DNA of 64,000 nt, taken from Virgisporangium aliadipatigenens. GTDB taxonomy: Bacteria; Actinomycetota; Actinomycetes; Mycobacteriales; Micromonosporaceae. The stretch is taken from assembly GCF_016863615.1 (NCBI RefSeq), contig NZ_BOPF01000004.1:310001-374000 (forward strand), written 5' to 3'. The position numbers were made by a program, and so were the translations under genes. Under the pieces are notes generated by a model. It saw nothing but the letters and a program-made list of their open reading frames with translations, made no database searches and was not told the origin of the DNA. Shown piece after piece: positions 54,445 to 62,879 of this stretch (its first letter is position 1; every line of letters starts with the position of its first letter).

Positions 54445-56874
54445 ATGTCACTCGTGCGTACCTGGTGGTTGCCCGTTCTGCTGGTCAGCGGGCAGTTTGC
54501 CGTGTTTCCCGGGTGGAACCTCATCGATCACCGGCCGCTCGACCCGGTGCGCACCGCCGTGCACGTCATCCTCACGCTCGTGCTCGGTGGCGCACTCGCC
54601 TGGCGGCTGCGGGCGCCGTTCGCGTCCTACGTGGTGTGCATCGTCGGGGTCACCACCGCCGTGTACTCGCTGCCGGACGAGACGATCATCCCGATCATCT
54701 TCGCCGACCTGATCGCGCTCTACTCCGTCGCCGCCCGCCGGCCGCCGCGGGCTCTGCTGGGCGCCACGGCCCTGGGGCTGACCTCGCAGATCATTCAGCT
54801 GCCCGCGGTGCCGCCGGCCCAGCGCGGGATGACGTTCGCGATGGGGCTGCTCATCTACGTGCTGACCGTCGGGCTCGGCCGGGCCCGGGGACGCTGGCGG
54901 GACGGTCGTGAGGAGGCCGCCCGGCAGCTCGCCCGCGCCGAGGAGGAACGCCGCCGCGCCGCCGTCGCCGAACGCGACCGCCTCGCCCGCGAGCTGCACG
55001 ACGTCACCGCCCACCACCTGACCGCCATCCTGGTGCACGCCACCGCCGCCCGTAGGCTCACCGAGAAGCGGCCCGAACTGGCGGCCGAGGCGCTGGAGTT
55101 CGCCCGGGAGACCGGTACCCGCACGCTCGCCGCACTGCACCGGCTCGTCGCCGTGATCACCCCCGGGGCGGCCCCGGCCGAGCCGCTCACCGAACGCCTC
55201 GACCGCCTGGTCGACGCCGCCGCACAGGCCGGGCAGGTGGTCCGGCACACCGTCGGCGCCGGCATCGACGGCTGCCCGCCCGACGTCGCCGACGCGGTGC
55301 ACGCCGTCGCCCGCGAGGCCACCACCAACGCCATGCGCCACGCCCCCGGCACCGAGGTGACCGTGACCGTCTCCTGCGACGAGGAGCAGGTGCGGGTGCG
55401 CGTCGCCAACGCGGCGCCGGACGCGGCCACCTCCGGCAGCGAACGCCTCGGCTCCGGCCGCGGCCTCGCCGGCCTCGAGGCCCGCGTCGGCGAACTGGGC
55501 GGCGGCTTCAGCGCGGGCCCCGCCGACGGGGGCTGGGTGGTGACGGTCTCCCTCCCGCTGGGCGCCGCGGCCGCCGTACCCACCGCGGCGGAGGAGCCCC
55601 GCGGCGTCTTGGCACGGATCGCCGACTGGTGGCACAACCTCGACGAACGCCTCCTCGACACCGCCATCGTCGTCGCCACCACCGGATTTCCGCTGGTGAT
55701 CCTCTATGCCGACCCCGAAGCCGAGTCCGACTTCCAGGACCTGCGGCGGCCGTCGGTGCTCGTTCTGCTCTCGCTGCTGCTGATCCTGCACGGCGCGCCG
55801 ATCTGGTGGCGGCGCCGCGCCCCGTGGCGCACCCTCGGCGCCGTGGCCGCCGGGTCGGTCACCTACGGGGTGACCGTGGTGTCGGTGGGGCTGCCGCCCG
55901 ACGCGCTGTGGCTGCTCCTGCTGGGGCTGGGCACCGAGATGGTGGCCGTGCACGCCGTCGCCACCTACGGGCGGCCGGCGTGGGCGAGCTGGGCGGCGGT
56001 GCCGGTTGTCTCGGTGACGTTCGGGCTGCTCGTCACCACCGCGATCGTGCTGGCGGACGAGATCGAGGAGTCGGGTCGCGCCTATCCGGCCGCGGTCGTC
56101 ACGGTGTGCCTGGTGTCGATGGTGCCGATGGCGGCGATGACCGGCCCGATCTGGCTCGCCGGGCTGCTGGTGCGTCGCCGTCGCGACCGGACCCTCGCCG
56201 ACGAGCGGGCCGCCCTCGCCCGGGCCTCGGCCCGGGCCGTCGTCGTCGTGGACGAGCAGCGTGCGCGGTTCGCCTCGGGTCTTCGCGCCTCCGTTCTCGA
56301 TCCGGCGGAACGTCTTATCGCCGCGGCCGCCCCGCCGTCGTCGTCCCCGCCCGCGGACGGCCCCGACCCGGACGGCGCGGCGCGGATCGACGCGCTCGAC
56401 GCCGTGATCGCCGAGGCGCGCACCGGGCTCGCCGCCATGCGGGAACTGCTCGGCGCCCTGCACCCCGAGCCGGCGGCCGGCAGCGCACCCCCGCGCGGCA
56501 TGGCCGACCTCGACTCGCTCTGCGCCGAACACCGTTCCGAGGGCCGCGACGTCCAGCTGAGCGTCGGCGCGGTACCGGGCCCGCTGCCGGTGGCCGTCGA
56601 CCTGTCCGGCTACCGGATCGTGGACACCGCGCTCGACACCGACGACACCCAGCCGTGCGCGGTGCGGGTCACCTACGAGAAGGAGGTGCTCGTGGTCTCC
56701 GTGACCGGTGTGCCCTCCGCCGCCGGCGGGGTCGTCGCCGCGCGGATCAGGGCCCGCACCGGTGCGCTCGGCGGCGTGGCGACCTTCGATCCGGCCGGCG
56801 CCGTCACGTGCTACCTTCCGGCATCTCGGGAGCCGATCGGCCGGGAGGGGGTGCGGGCATCGTCATCCGCGTGA
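54445..56874 (+). CDS. double-module histidine kinase, second module degenerate
   Basis: This 809-residue protein has two tandem kinase-like modules. The first has about five helices, HisKA_3 with the phospho-His in LARELHDVTAHHLTAIL (about residue 192) and a HATPase domain with N-box REATTNAMRHA and GRGLAGLEARVGEL. The second repeats five to six helices (about residues 420-580), then a coil-like EQRARFASGLRASVLDPAERL, where the His of the HisKA_3 box is replaced by Arg. A C-terminal part follows that lacks the N- and G-boxes. The response regulator overlaps its stop. Confidence 0.9.
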   Translation: MSLVRTWWLPVLLVSGQFAVFPGWNLIDHRPLDPVRTAVHVILTLVLGGALAWRLRAPFASYVVCIVGVTTAVYSLPDETIIPIIFADLIALYSVAARRPPRALLGATALGLTSQIIQLPAVPPAQRGMTFAMGLLIYVLTVGLGRARGRWRDGREEAARQLARAEEERRRAAVAERDRLARELHDVTAHHLTAILVHATAARRLTEKRPELAAEALEFARETGTRTLAALHRLVAVITPGAAPAEPLTERLDRLVDAAAQAGQVVRHTVGAGIDGCPPDVADAVHAVAREATTNAMRHAPGTEVTVTVSCDEEQVRVRVANAAPDAATSGSERLGSGRGLAGLEARVGELGGGFSAGPADGGWVVTVSLPLGAAAAVPTAAEEPRGVLARIADWWHNLDERLLDTAIVVATTGFPLVILYADPEAESDFQDLRRPSVLVLLSLLLILHGAPIWWRRRAPWRTLGAVAAGSVTYGVTVVSVGLPPDALWLLLLGLGTEMVAVHAVATYGRPAWASWAAVPVVSVTFGLLVTTAIVLADEIEESGRAYPAAVVTVCLVSMVPMAAMTGPIWLAGLLVRRRRDRTLADERAALARASARAVVVVDEQRARFASGLRASVLDPAERLIAAAAPPSSSPPADGPDPDGAARIDALDAVIAEARTGLAAMRELLGALHPEPAAGSAPPRGMADLDSLCAEHRSEGRDVQLSVGAVPGPLPVAVDLSGYRIVDTALDTDDTQPCAVRVTYEKEVLVVSVTGVPSAAGGVVAARIRARTGALGGVATFDPAGAVTCYLPASREPIGREGVRASSSA

Positions 56875-57521
56875 TGGTGGTCGACGACCAGCCGGTGGTG
56901 CGGGCCGGGTTCGCCGCCATCCTCGACGCCGAGGAGGACCTGTCCGTCGTCGCGACGGCGGCCGACGGCCAGGAGGCACTCGACGGGGTGGGCGCGCACG
57001 ACCCCGACGTCGTCCTGATGGACATCCGCATGCCGGGGATGGACGGGCTGACCGCCACCGCCAAGCTCACCGAGGCGGGGCAACGGCCGCGGGTGCTGGT
57101 GCTGACGACGTTCGACCTGGACGAGTACGTGTACCGGGCGTTGCGCGCCGGCGCGTCCGGGTTCCTGCTCAAGGATGCCGACCCCGCCGAACTGGTGCAC
57201 GCCGTGCGGGTCGTCGCGGCCGGCGAAGGGCTCATCGCCCCGCCCGTCACGCGGCGGCTGATCGAGGCGTTCGTCGACGGATCGCTCGCGCCGCGGACCG
57301 AACCGTCGCCGGTGCCCGACGCGTTGACCCCGCGCGAGGCCCAGGTGCTGCGGCTGGTCGCGCGGGGTCTCACCAATTCCGAGATCGGCACCGAACTGGG
57401 CATCGCCACCGGCACGGTGAAGACGTACATCAACGGGCTGTTCGCCAAGTTGGGTGTGCGGGACCGGGTGCAGGCCACGATCCGGGCGTACGACCTGGGA
57501 CTGGTGCGGCCGCGTTCCTAG
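56871..57521 (+). CDS. LuxR-family response regulator
   Basis: This 216-residue protein starts at GTG 56871, overlapping the kinase stop, or at ATG 56874. The receiver has the acidic pair VVDDQPVV, the phospho-accepting Asp in VVLMDIRMPGMDG and the Lys in FLLKDADPAELV. The LuxR HTH contains LTPREAQVLRLVARGLTNSEI and TVKTYINGLFAKLG. It is the NarL/DesR type and the cognate partner of the preceding kinase. Confidence 0.93.
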   Translation: MMVVDDQPVVRAGFAAILDAEEDLSVVATAADGQEALDGVGAHDPDVVLMDIRMPGMDGLTATAKLTEAGQRPRVLVLTTFDLDEYVYRALRAGASGFLLKDADPAELVHAVRVVAAGEGLIAPPVTRRLIEAFVDGSLAPRTEPSPVPDALTPREAQVLRLVARGLTNSEIGTELGIATGTVKTYINGLFAKLGVRDRVQATIRAYDLGLVRPRS

Positions 57522-57964
57522 AAGTAGCCGGTGCAGGTGAGAGCGCCGTTGCTGACGTCCCGGACGCAGGCGTTGCCGCGGACGTTCTTGTCGTTGAGCA
57601 TCGGCGTGTACACCGACCGCTCGCCGCTGGGCACGGTGGCGACGTAGTTGAGGTCGGGGTTCACGTCGTTCGGGTGGCGCTGGACGCGTACCCGGTCACC
57701 GGCTCGCGCATTGTCGACCCGGCCCCAGATCGCGCGGCAGTTGGAGCTGTAACGCAGCCGCAGGCGAATTCCGGCGGCGGTGGTGACGTCGTCGACCGTG
57801 ACGGCGTCGTCGTTGCAATGGGTGGCCGCCGGGTCCTTTCCGTTACAGGTCGCCCCCTCACAGATGTCGGCCGCCGCCGCGGGACTGCTCATCACGCCGA
57901 TGAACAGCACGGATGTCGCCAGCATCGCGGCGATAGCGGCCGGTGTGCGCTTTGCCCTCGTCAT
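57518..57964 (-). CDS. secreted DUF2690 protein
   Basis: The 148-residue protein has a Sec signal peptide (about residues 1-32, cleavage after SSPAAAA). The mature part begins with the DUF2690 pattern C-x3-C-x2-KDP-x4-HC (ICEGATCNGKDPAATHC) and has six cysteines suited to disulfides. Members are small secreted proteins of unknown function, common in Streptomyces and relatives. Its stop overlaps the stop of the convergent response regulator by 4 bp. Confidence 0.85.
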   Translation of the reverse strand: MTRAKRTPAAIAAMLATSVLFIGVMSSPAAAADICEGATCNGKDPAATHCNDDAVTVDDVTTAAGIRLRLRYSSNCRAIWGRVDNARAGDRVRVQRHPNDVNPDLNYVATVPSGERSVYTPMLNDKNVRGNACVRDVSNGALTCTGYF

Positions 57965-58145
57965 TTCGGATTCCCTCCGTCGGGCGAATGTGAGGGGAAG
58001 GCTATTTCTCTGCGAACGGGAATCGCATTGTGCGCGTACTTATTTAGGCGGCGCTTGAGCTATATCAATTCTTTCCTATTTCGGCGGGACGCCGGAACCG
58101 CGCTGCCGGCCGTGGCAGGCTGGGATGCGGCCCCGCCGAGCGATC

Positions 58146-58161
58146 CAGTACGCTCGTACTG
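58146..58161. promoter_or_regulatory. AcnR-type operator upstream of icd
   Basis: CAGTACG-CT-CGTACTG is a perfect 16-bp palindrome. It matches the consensus CAGNAC-N3-CGTACTG that I recall for AcnR, the TetR-family repressor of aconitase in Corynebacterium glutamicum. It ends 32 bp before the icd start. Confidence 0.65.
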
Positions 58162-58193
58162 CTTAGAGATCCCGCGAGAGGAGCGCCACGCCG

Positions 58194-59408
58194 ATGGCCA
58201 AGATCAAGGTTGCGAACCCGGTCGTCGAGCTCGACGGTGACGAGATGACCCGGATCATCTGGAAGCAGATCCGGGAGCAGCTGATCCTGCCGTACCTCGA
58301 CGTCGACCTGGAGTACTACGACCTGTCGATCCAGTACCGCGACGAGACCGACGACCAGGTGACCGTCGACGCCGCGAACGCGATCAAGCGCCACGGGGTC
58401 GGCGTCAAGTGCGCCACCATCACGCCGGACGAGGCGCGGGTCGAGGAGTTCGGCCTCAAGAAGATGTGGCGCTCGCCCAACGGCACCATCCGGAACATTC
58501 TCGGCGGCGTCGTCTTCCGCGAGCCGATCATCATGTCGAACGTGCCGCGGCTCGTACCCGGCTGGACCAAGCCCATCATCATCGGCCGTCACGCACACGG
58601 CGACCAGTACAAGGCCACCGACTTCGTGGCGCCCGGCCCCGGCACGCTGACCGTGACGTTCACACCGGACGACGGCTCCGCGCCGATGGAGTTCGAGGTC
58701 GCCAAGTTCCCCGGCGGCGGCGTGGGCATGGCCATGTACAACTACGACGACTCGATCCGCGACTTCGCGCGGGCGTCGTTCCGCTACGGCCTCGACCGTG
58801 GCTACCCGGTGTACCTGTCCACCAAGAACACCATCCTCAAGGCCTACGACGGGCGGTTCAAGGACCTGTTCGCCGAGGTCTTCGAGACGGAGTTCAAGGA
58901 GGAGTTCGCCAAGGCGGGCATCACCTACGAGCACCGGCTCATCGACGACATGGTCGCCGCCGCGCTCAAGTGGGAGGGCGGCTTCGTGTGGGCCTGCAAG
59001 AACTACGACGGTGACGTGCAGTCCGACACCGTGGCGCAGGGCTACGGCTCGCTGGGCCTGATGACCTCCGTTCTCATGGCGCCCGACGGCAAGACCGTCG
59101 AGGCCGAGGCGGCGCACGGCACGGTGACGCGGCACTACCGGCAGTGGCAGAAGGGCGAGAAGACCAGCACCAACCCGATCGCCTCGATCTTCGCCTGGAC
59201 CCGGGGCATCGCCCACCGCGGCAAGCTCGACGGCACGCCGGCCGTCACCGAATTCGCCAACAAGCTGGAGCAGGTCTGCGTCGAGACGGTCGAGAGCGGC
59301 CAGATGACCAAGGACCTCGCGCTGCTCATCAGCCGCGACGCGCCGTGGCTGACCACGGACGAGTTCCTCAACGCGCTGACCGACAACCTGGCCAAGAAGC
59401 TGTCGTAG
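58194..59408 (+). CDS. icd: NADP-dependent isocitrate dehydrogenase
   Basis: The 404-residue enzyme is of the homodimeric, eukaryote-like type (Icd1 class). Motifs are [16 protein letters not shown] at the start, the substrate-binding [12 protein letters not shown] and FREPI, the metal-binding DDMVAAALK, and [12 protein letters not shown] and [14 protein letters not shown] for cofactor binding. It converts isocitrate to 2-oxoglutarate with NADP. GAGAGGAG precedes the ATG. The AcnR-type palindrome in the promoter suggests control by citrate. Confidence 0.97.
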   Translation: MAKIKVANPVVELDGDEMTRIIWKQIREQLILPYLDVDLEYYDLSIQYRDETDDQVTVDAANAIKRHGVGVKCATITPDEARVEEFGLKKMWRSPNGTIRNILGGVVFREPIIMSNVPRLVPGWTKPIIIGRHAHGDQYKATDFVAPGPGTLTVTFTPDDGSAPMEFEVAKFPGGGVGMAMYNYDDSIRDFARASFRYGLDRGYPVYLSTKNTILKAYDGRFKDLFAEVFETEFKEEFAKAGITYEHRLIDDMVAAALKWEGGFVWACKNYDGDVQSDTVAQGYGSLGLMTSVLMAPDGKTVEAEAAHGTVTRHYRQWQKGEKTSTNPIASIFAWTRGIAHRGKLDGTPAVTEFANKLEQVCVETVESGQMTKDLALLISRDAPWLTTDEFLNALTDNLAKKLS

Positions 59409-59420
59409 TTTTCCCGTCGA

Positions 59421-59453
59421 CGGGCCCCGGCCGCACCTGGCCGGGGCCCGTTT
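59421..59453 (+). terminator. terminator after icd
   Basis: CGGGCCCCGGCC (59421-59432), loop GCACCT, GGCCGGGGCCCG (59439-59450), then TTT. It is a perfect 12-bp stem. Confidence 0.85.
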
Positions 59454-59481
59454 GCGTCTGAGTTTGTGAGGGCAGTACGCG

Positions 59482-60948
59482 TTGGTGGATACTCCGCCGG
59501 TGCAAGCGATCGGGCCTTATCAGGTGCTCCGTCGGCTGGGTACCTGCCCGGCCGGCCAGGTCTGGTGGGGCGTGGACGCCTCCGGCGGATACGCCAGCAT
59601 CGCCGTCCTCGAACCGGTCGTCGCCGCCGACCCGCGCTGGCGCCAGGCGTTCAGCGGGACGGCCCTCGCACTCGCGCCGCCCAACGCCGGCTCGATGATC
59701 CAGATCGCCACCGGCGACCCCAACGGGGCCGTGGCGTGGATCGCGTGCGTCGCCGACGGCGGGCCGGGCGCGGCACAGATCTTCGCGTCGCTCGGGCTGC
59801 TGTACACGGCCGACCCGATCAGCCCGGAGCCGGTCGACGCGGCGGACGCCACCCAGCGGGTCCAGTTGCGCGAGGCGCTGAGCGAACCCACCGGGCCGAT
59901 GCGGATCGTCTCGACCACGCCTCCGGTGGAGTCCCTCCCGCGGGCCGAACCGGCCACCGAGGTCATCGGCGGGACCGGCGGGGCCGGCGGTTTCGGCGAG
60001 GCTACGCAGCGGGTGCCGATCGAGGCGTCCGGTGGGGTGGGCTCGGCTTCTCCCGGTGGGGTGAACTCGGGGGCGGCCGCCGTGCCGACCGCGGGGCATG
60101 CGGCGGCTTCGACATTCGGTACGTCCGGCGGGGGGTCGGCGCCGGTTCCGGGCACGGCGGCCGGTGGGGCGTCTTCCGCCGGGGCGGCTTATTCGCCGGG
60201 GCCGGGTGCGGCTTCCGGGGTGGCTCCGACGTCGGGTCCTGCCGCTGGGCATGGTGTGGCGCCGGTGTCCGGGGTGGCTCATCCCGGGGCGCACGGTCCT
60301 GCGCCCGCGTCCGGCGGTGCGCCGCACGCGCAACGTGCAGGGACGGCTGCGGCTCCCGCTTCCGACCCGGGCGCCCGGGCGGGTGGCGGCACCGATGCCC
60401 AGGGGCGGCCCGTCCCGCCGTGGGTGGCCGACGCCCCGGCCGGTCCGCCCGGTGGTGAGTGGACCCAGGTCGTCCCCACGGCGCCGGACGCGGGGTCGGC
60501 GCCGCAGTACCCGGCCGGCGGTGGGCCCGGGACGCAGGGCGCGGCCGGACAGCAGTTCGCGGCGCCGTTCGCGCAGCAGTATCAGGCACCGGCGGGTCAG
60601 CCCTATGCGGCACCGACGGGCCATCAGGTCCAGGCGCCCGCCGGGCAGCAGTATCAGGCGCCGGCGGGGCAGCAGTTTCAGGCGCCCGCGGCGCAGGCGT
60701 ATCAGGCGCCGGGTGGGTCGGGGGGTCCGCAGCCGCAGCAGGGTGGTGGCTGGGACCAGGCGGTGCCGGCCGGTTCACCGGGCTGGAACTACGACGCGCT
60801 GGACGGTGGGAGTTCCATCCGGAGCGCGTATCCGCCGATCGGGCCGGTGCAACGACCGAAGAGCTTCCCCCTGGTGCCGGTCGCGATCGTGGGCGGCGCG
60901 GTGCTGCTCCTGGTGATCGTGCTGGTGGTGGCGTTCACGCTCGGGTGA
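59482..60948 (+). CDS. tail-anchored protein with relic kinase N-lobe
   Basis: The 488-residue protein starts at TTG 59482 (or GTG 59485). Residues ~8-60 look like the N-lobe of an actinobacterial Ser/Thr kinase: IGPYQVLRRLGTCPAGQVWWG resembles the glycine loop, and ASIAVLEPVVAADPRWRQAF resembles the next strand and helix, but the catalytic Lys is missing. There is no C-lobe. About 300 residues of Gly/Ala/Pro/Gln-rich sequence with QQYQAPAGQ-type repeats follow, then one C-terminal transmembrane helix (about residues 466-487). It is possibly a protein-interaction membrane adaptor. Confidence 0.75.
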   Translation: MVDTPPVQAIGPYQVLRRLGTCPAGQVWWGVDASGGYASIAVLEPVVAADPRWRQAFSGTALALAPPNAGSMIQIATGDPNGAVAWIACVADGGPGAAQIFASLGLLYTADPISPEPVDAADATQRVQLREALSEPTGPMRIVSTTPPVESLPRAEPATEVIGGTGGAGGFGEATQRVPIEASGGVGSASPGGVNSGAAAVPTAGHAAASTFGTSGGGSAPVPGTAAGGASSAGAAYSPGPGAASGVAPTSGPAAGHGVAPVSGVAHPGAHGPAPASGGAPHAQRAGTAAAPASDPGARAGGGTDAQGRPVPPWVADAPAGPPGGEWTQVVPTAPDAGSAPQYPAGGGPGTQGAAGQQFAAPFAQQYQAPAGQPYAAPTGHQVQAPAGQQYQAPAGQQFQAPAAQAYQAPGGSGGPQPQQGGGWDQAVPAGSPGWNYDALDGGSSIRSAYPPIGPVQRPKSFPLVPVAIVGGAVLLLVIVLVVAFTLG

Positions 60949-60972
60949 GCCCGAACGCCACCGTGCAGCGCC

Positions 60973-61887
60973 TCAGATACCGCGGCCGCGCTTGTGCAGG
61001 GCGCTGAGGACGTTCTCGACCTTGACGACGCCCGTGGCCGCCGCGAGCGCGATGGCCGCCCTGGGCTCGCGCCAGTTCGAACGCACCGCCTGACGGGCGT
61101 ACTGCAGCGCGGACTCCTTGTCGCCGTTCGCCGCTGACCAGCAGGCCAGTTGGCCGTAGACGCGGGCCGCGCCGATGTCGCTGCGCGCGATCTCGGGATG
61201 GCGTTCCATCATCCAGCGCAGGGAGGCCACCTTGGTGTCGTACTCGTAGGCGAAGTACGACGTGCGTCCCCATGCCACCCGCACGAGCGGTTCGTCGAGG
61301 TGGCGGATCGCGCCCCGCTTCGCGGCGCGCAGGAGCAGATCCCAGTCCTCGTTCTGGCTGCCGGGTGCGTCCTCGGCGACGAGTCCGAGCTGGTCGGCGT
61401 TCACGAGGGAGGAACGCCGAATCAGGAAGCTTGACGCGTGCAGCATGGCCATGCGGGAGCGCACCAGGTCGGTGACGCCCACGAGGGAGATCCCGGCGAG
61501 CCGGGGCGTGATGCGATCGGCGTACTCGACCTCCATGGCGCAGGTGCCGAACTCCGCGCCGCCGAGCGTCTCCACCTGACGCCGCAGCTTGTCCGGCGCC
61601 CACGTGTCGTCGTCGTCGCAGAAGGCCACCAGTTCGGTGTCGAGCGCGAGGATGCCGGTGTTGCGGGCACCGGCGAGGCCGGGCGTACGCCAGTTCACCA
61701 GGACCATGAGCGGTCGCTCACCGGAACGGGCGAGCATGTAGTCGGGTTCCGCCTGGTCGTAAACGATGATCATCCGCAGACGGCCCGGATAGTCCTGGAT
61801 GGACACCGAGTCGATAGCGCGGGCGAGCATGGCGGGCCGGTCCCGCGTCGGGATGATCACCCCGATGGACGGCCACTCCGCTGTCAC
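60973..61887 (-). CDS. family 2 glycosyltransferase
   Basis: This 304-residue GT-A fold protein begins IGVIIPTRDRPAMLARAIDSV, and the nucleotide-sugar/metal motif is LVAFCDDDDTWAPDKL (about residue 97). EDWDLLLRAAKRG is the usual acceptor-side Glu-Asp motif. The C-terminal ~60 residues form a helical TPR-like hairpin (GDKESALQYARQAVRSNW). The GTG start overlaps the stop of the sulfotransferase gene, so the two act together, probably on an exported polysaccharide or glycolipid. Confidence 0.9.
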   Translation of the reverse strand: MTAEWPSIGVIIPTRDRPAMLARAIDSVSIQDYPGRLRMIIVYDQAEPDYMLARSGERPLMVLVNWRTPGLAGARNTGILALDTELVAFCDDDDTWAPDKLRRQVETLGGAEFGTCAMEVEYADRITPRLAGISLVGVTDLVRSRMAMLHASSFLIRRSSLVNADQLGLVAEDAPGSQNEDWDLLLRAAKRGAIRHLDEPLVRVAWGRTSYFAYEYDTKVASLRWMMERHPEIARSDIGAARVYGQLACWSAANGDKESALQYARQAVRSNWREPRAAIALAAATGVVKVENVLSALHKRGRGI

Positions 61888-62822
61888 GCGGTCCTCCCGG
61901 CGAGCGGGTAGCCGTACGAGGCGAGCAGCGGAGCGGTGAGCGCCCCGACGATCCGGCGCTGCCGGACGGGCAGCGAACGCCGCCACGCCTCGTCGCGCCG
62001 CAACGGCACCGAACCGATCGTGAAGCGCATCGGGTTGCCGGCCGCGCTGTGCCCGGGGCCGAGGTCGGCCACGTAGCCCTCGCCCTCCGCGCGCAGGAAC
62101 GACAGTTCCGTGGCGGACTCCTCGAGCCCCGCGAACCTGGCGAGTGACCGCAACGTCGCCTTGGGATCGGTGAGCAGCTCTTCGTACCGCACGCGGCGCA
62201 CCTTCACGCCGAGCCGGCCGAGCAGGCTGAACGACGCGTTGTGCCCGTTCCACAGCAGCGCCGAACGGGCGGGCGTGTAGCGGGTCATCTGCTCGTCGGT
62301 GTCGGACTCCGGCCGCGGCACCTTCTTCGTCCAGGAGTACGCCACGCCGCGGCTGTCCCGCACGACGTGGATCACCCGCAGGTCGATGTCCTCGATGTGG
62401 CGCAGGCAGTAGGCGAGCGCGCTGTGCTTGGAGGAGTCGACCACGACCTGTGCGCCGCTGACCGCCGCGGCGGCCCGGTAGACCTTGCTGTAGTAGCCGC
62501 TGTACTCGGCGAGCCCTTTCGGCTTGGGCCCGAACGCGAGTCGCGGGATGTGCCGGGTGCGCTCGGTCGAGGCGGCGAGGGTGGAGAGCCGGTCGGGATC
62601 GATGTTCTCCCATCCGCCGAACGCCTCGACGCCCACCTTCTGCCAGAAGCCGCACTCGGAGAAGCGGTCCCCACAGCCACACCGTTCGTCGTGTCGCAGG
62701 TCCCGTTGCCACAGGTGGACAACCTCACCGAGCGGACAGACTCCGGGTAGTTGGCCGAGCAGTCGTTCCATCAGTGTCGTCCCGCTGCGGCCTAAGCCGC
62801 CCAGGAAGAGTACGCGTACCAC
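61884..62822 (-). CDS. sulfotransferase
   Basis: This 312-residue enzyme has the PAPS 5'-phosphosulfate loop LGGLGRSGTTLMERL (about residues 7-21) and the 3'-phosphate motif VIHVVRDSRGVAYSWTK. A Cys cluster (CGCGDRFSECGFW) is typical of the actinobacterial subfamily acting on carbohydrate or glycolipid acceptors. The start is GTG with AAGGAGG at an ideal distance. It forms an operon with the downstream glycosyltransferase and diverges from the WecG-like gene. Confidence 0.92.
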   Translation of the reverse strand: MVRVLFLGGLGRSGTTLMERLLGQLPGVCPLGEVVHLWQRDLRHDERCGCGDRFSECGFWQKVGVEAFGGWENIDPDRLSTLAASTERTRHIPRLAFGPKPKGLAEYSGYYSKVYRAAAAVSGAQVVVDSSKHSALAYCLRHIEDIDLRVIHVVRDSRGVAYSWTKKVPRPESDTDEQMTRYTPARSALLWNGHNASFSLLGRLGVKVRRVRYEELLTDPKATLRSLARFAGLEESATELSFLRAEGEGYVADLGPGHSAAGNPMRFTIGSVPLRRDEAWRRSLPVRQRRIVGALTAPLLASYGYPLAGRTA

Positions 62823-62879
62823 GGACCCTCCTTGTCTCGTTCTGGTTACATAACGAGGATTGCGGGGTTTAGAGACGTT

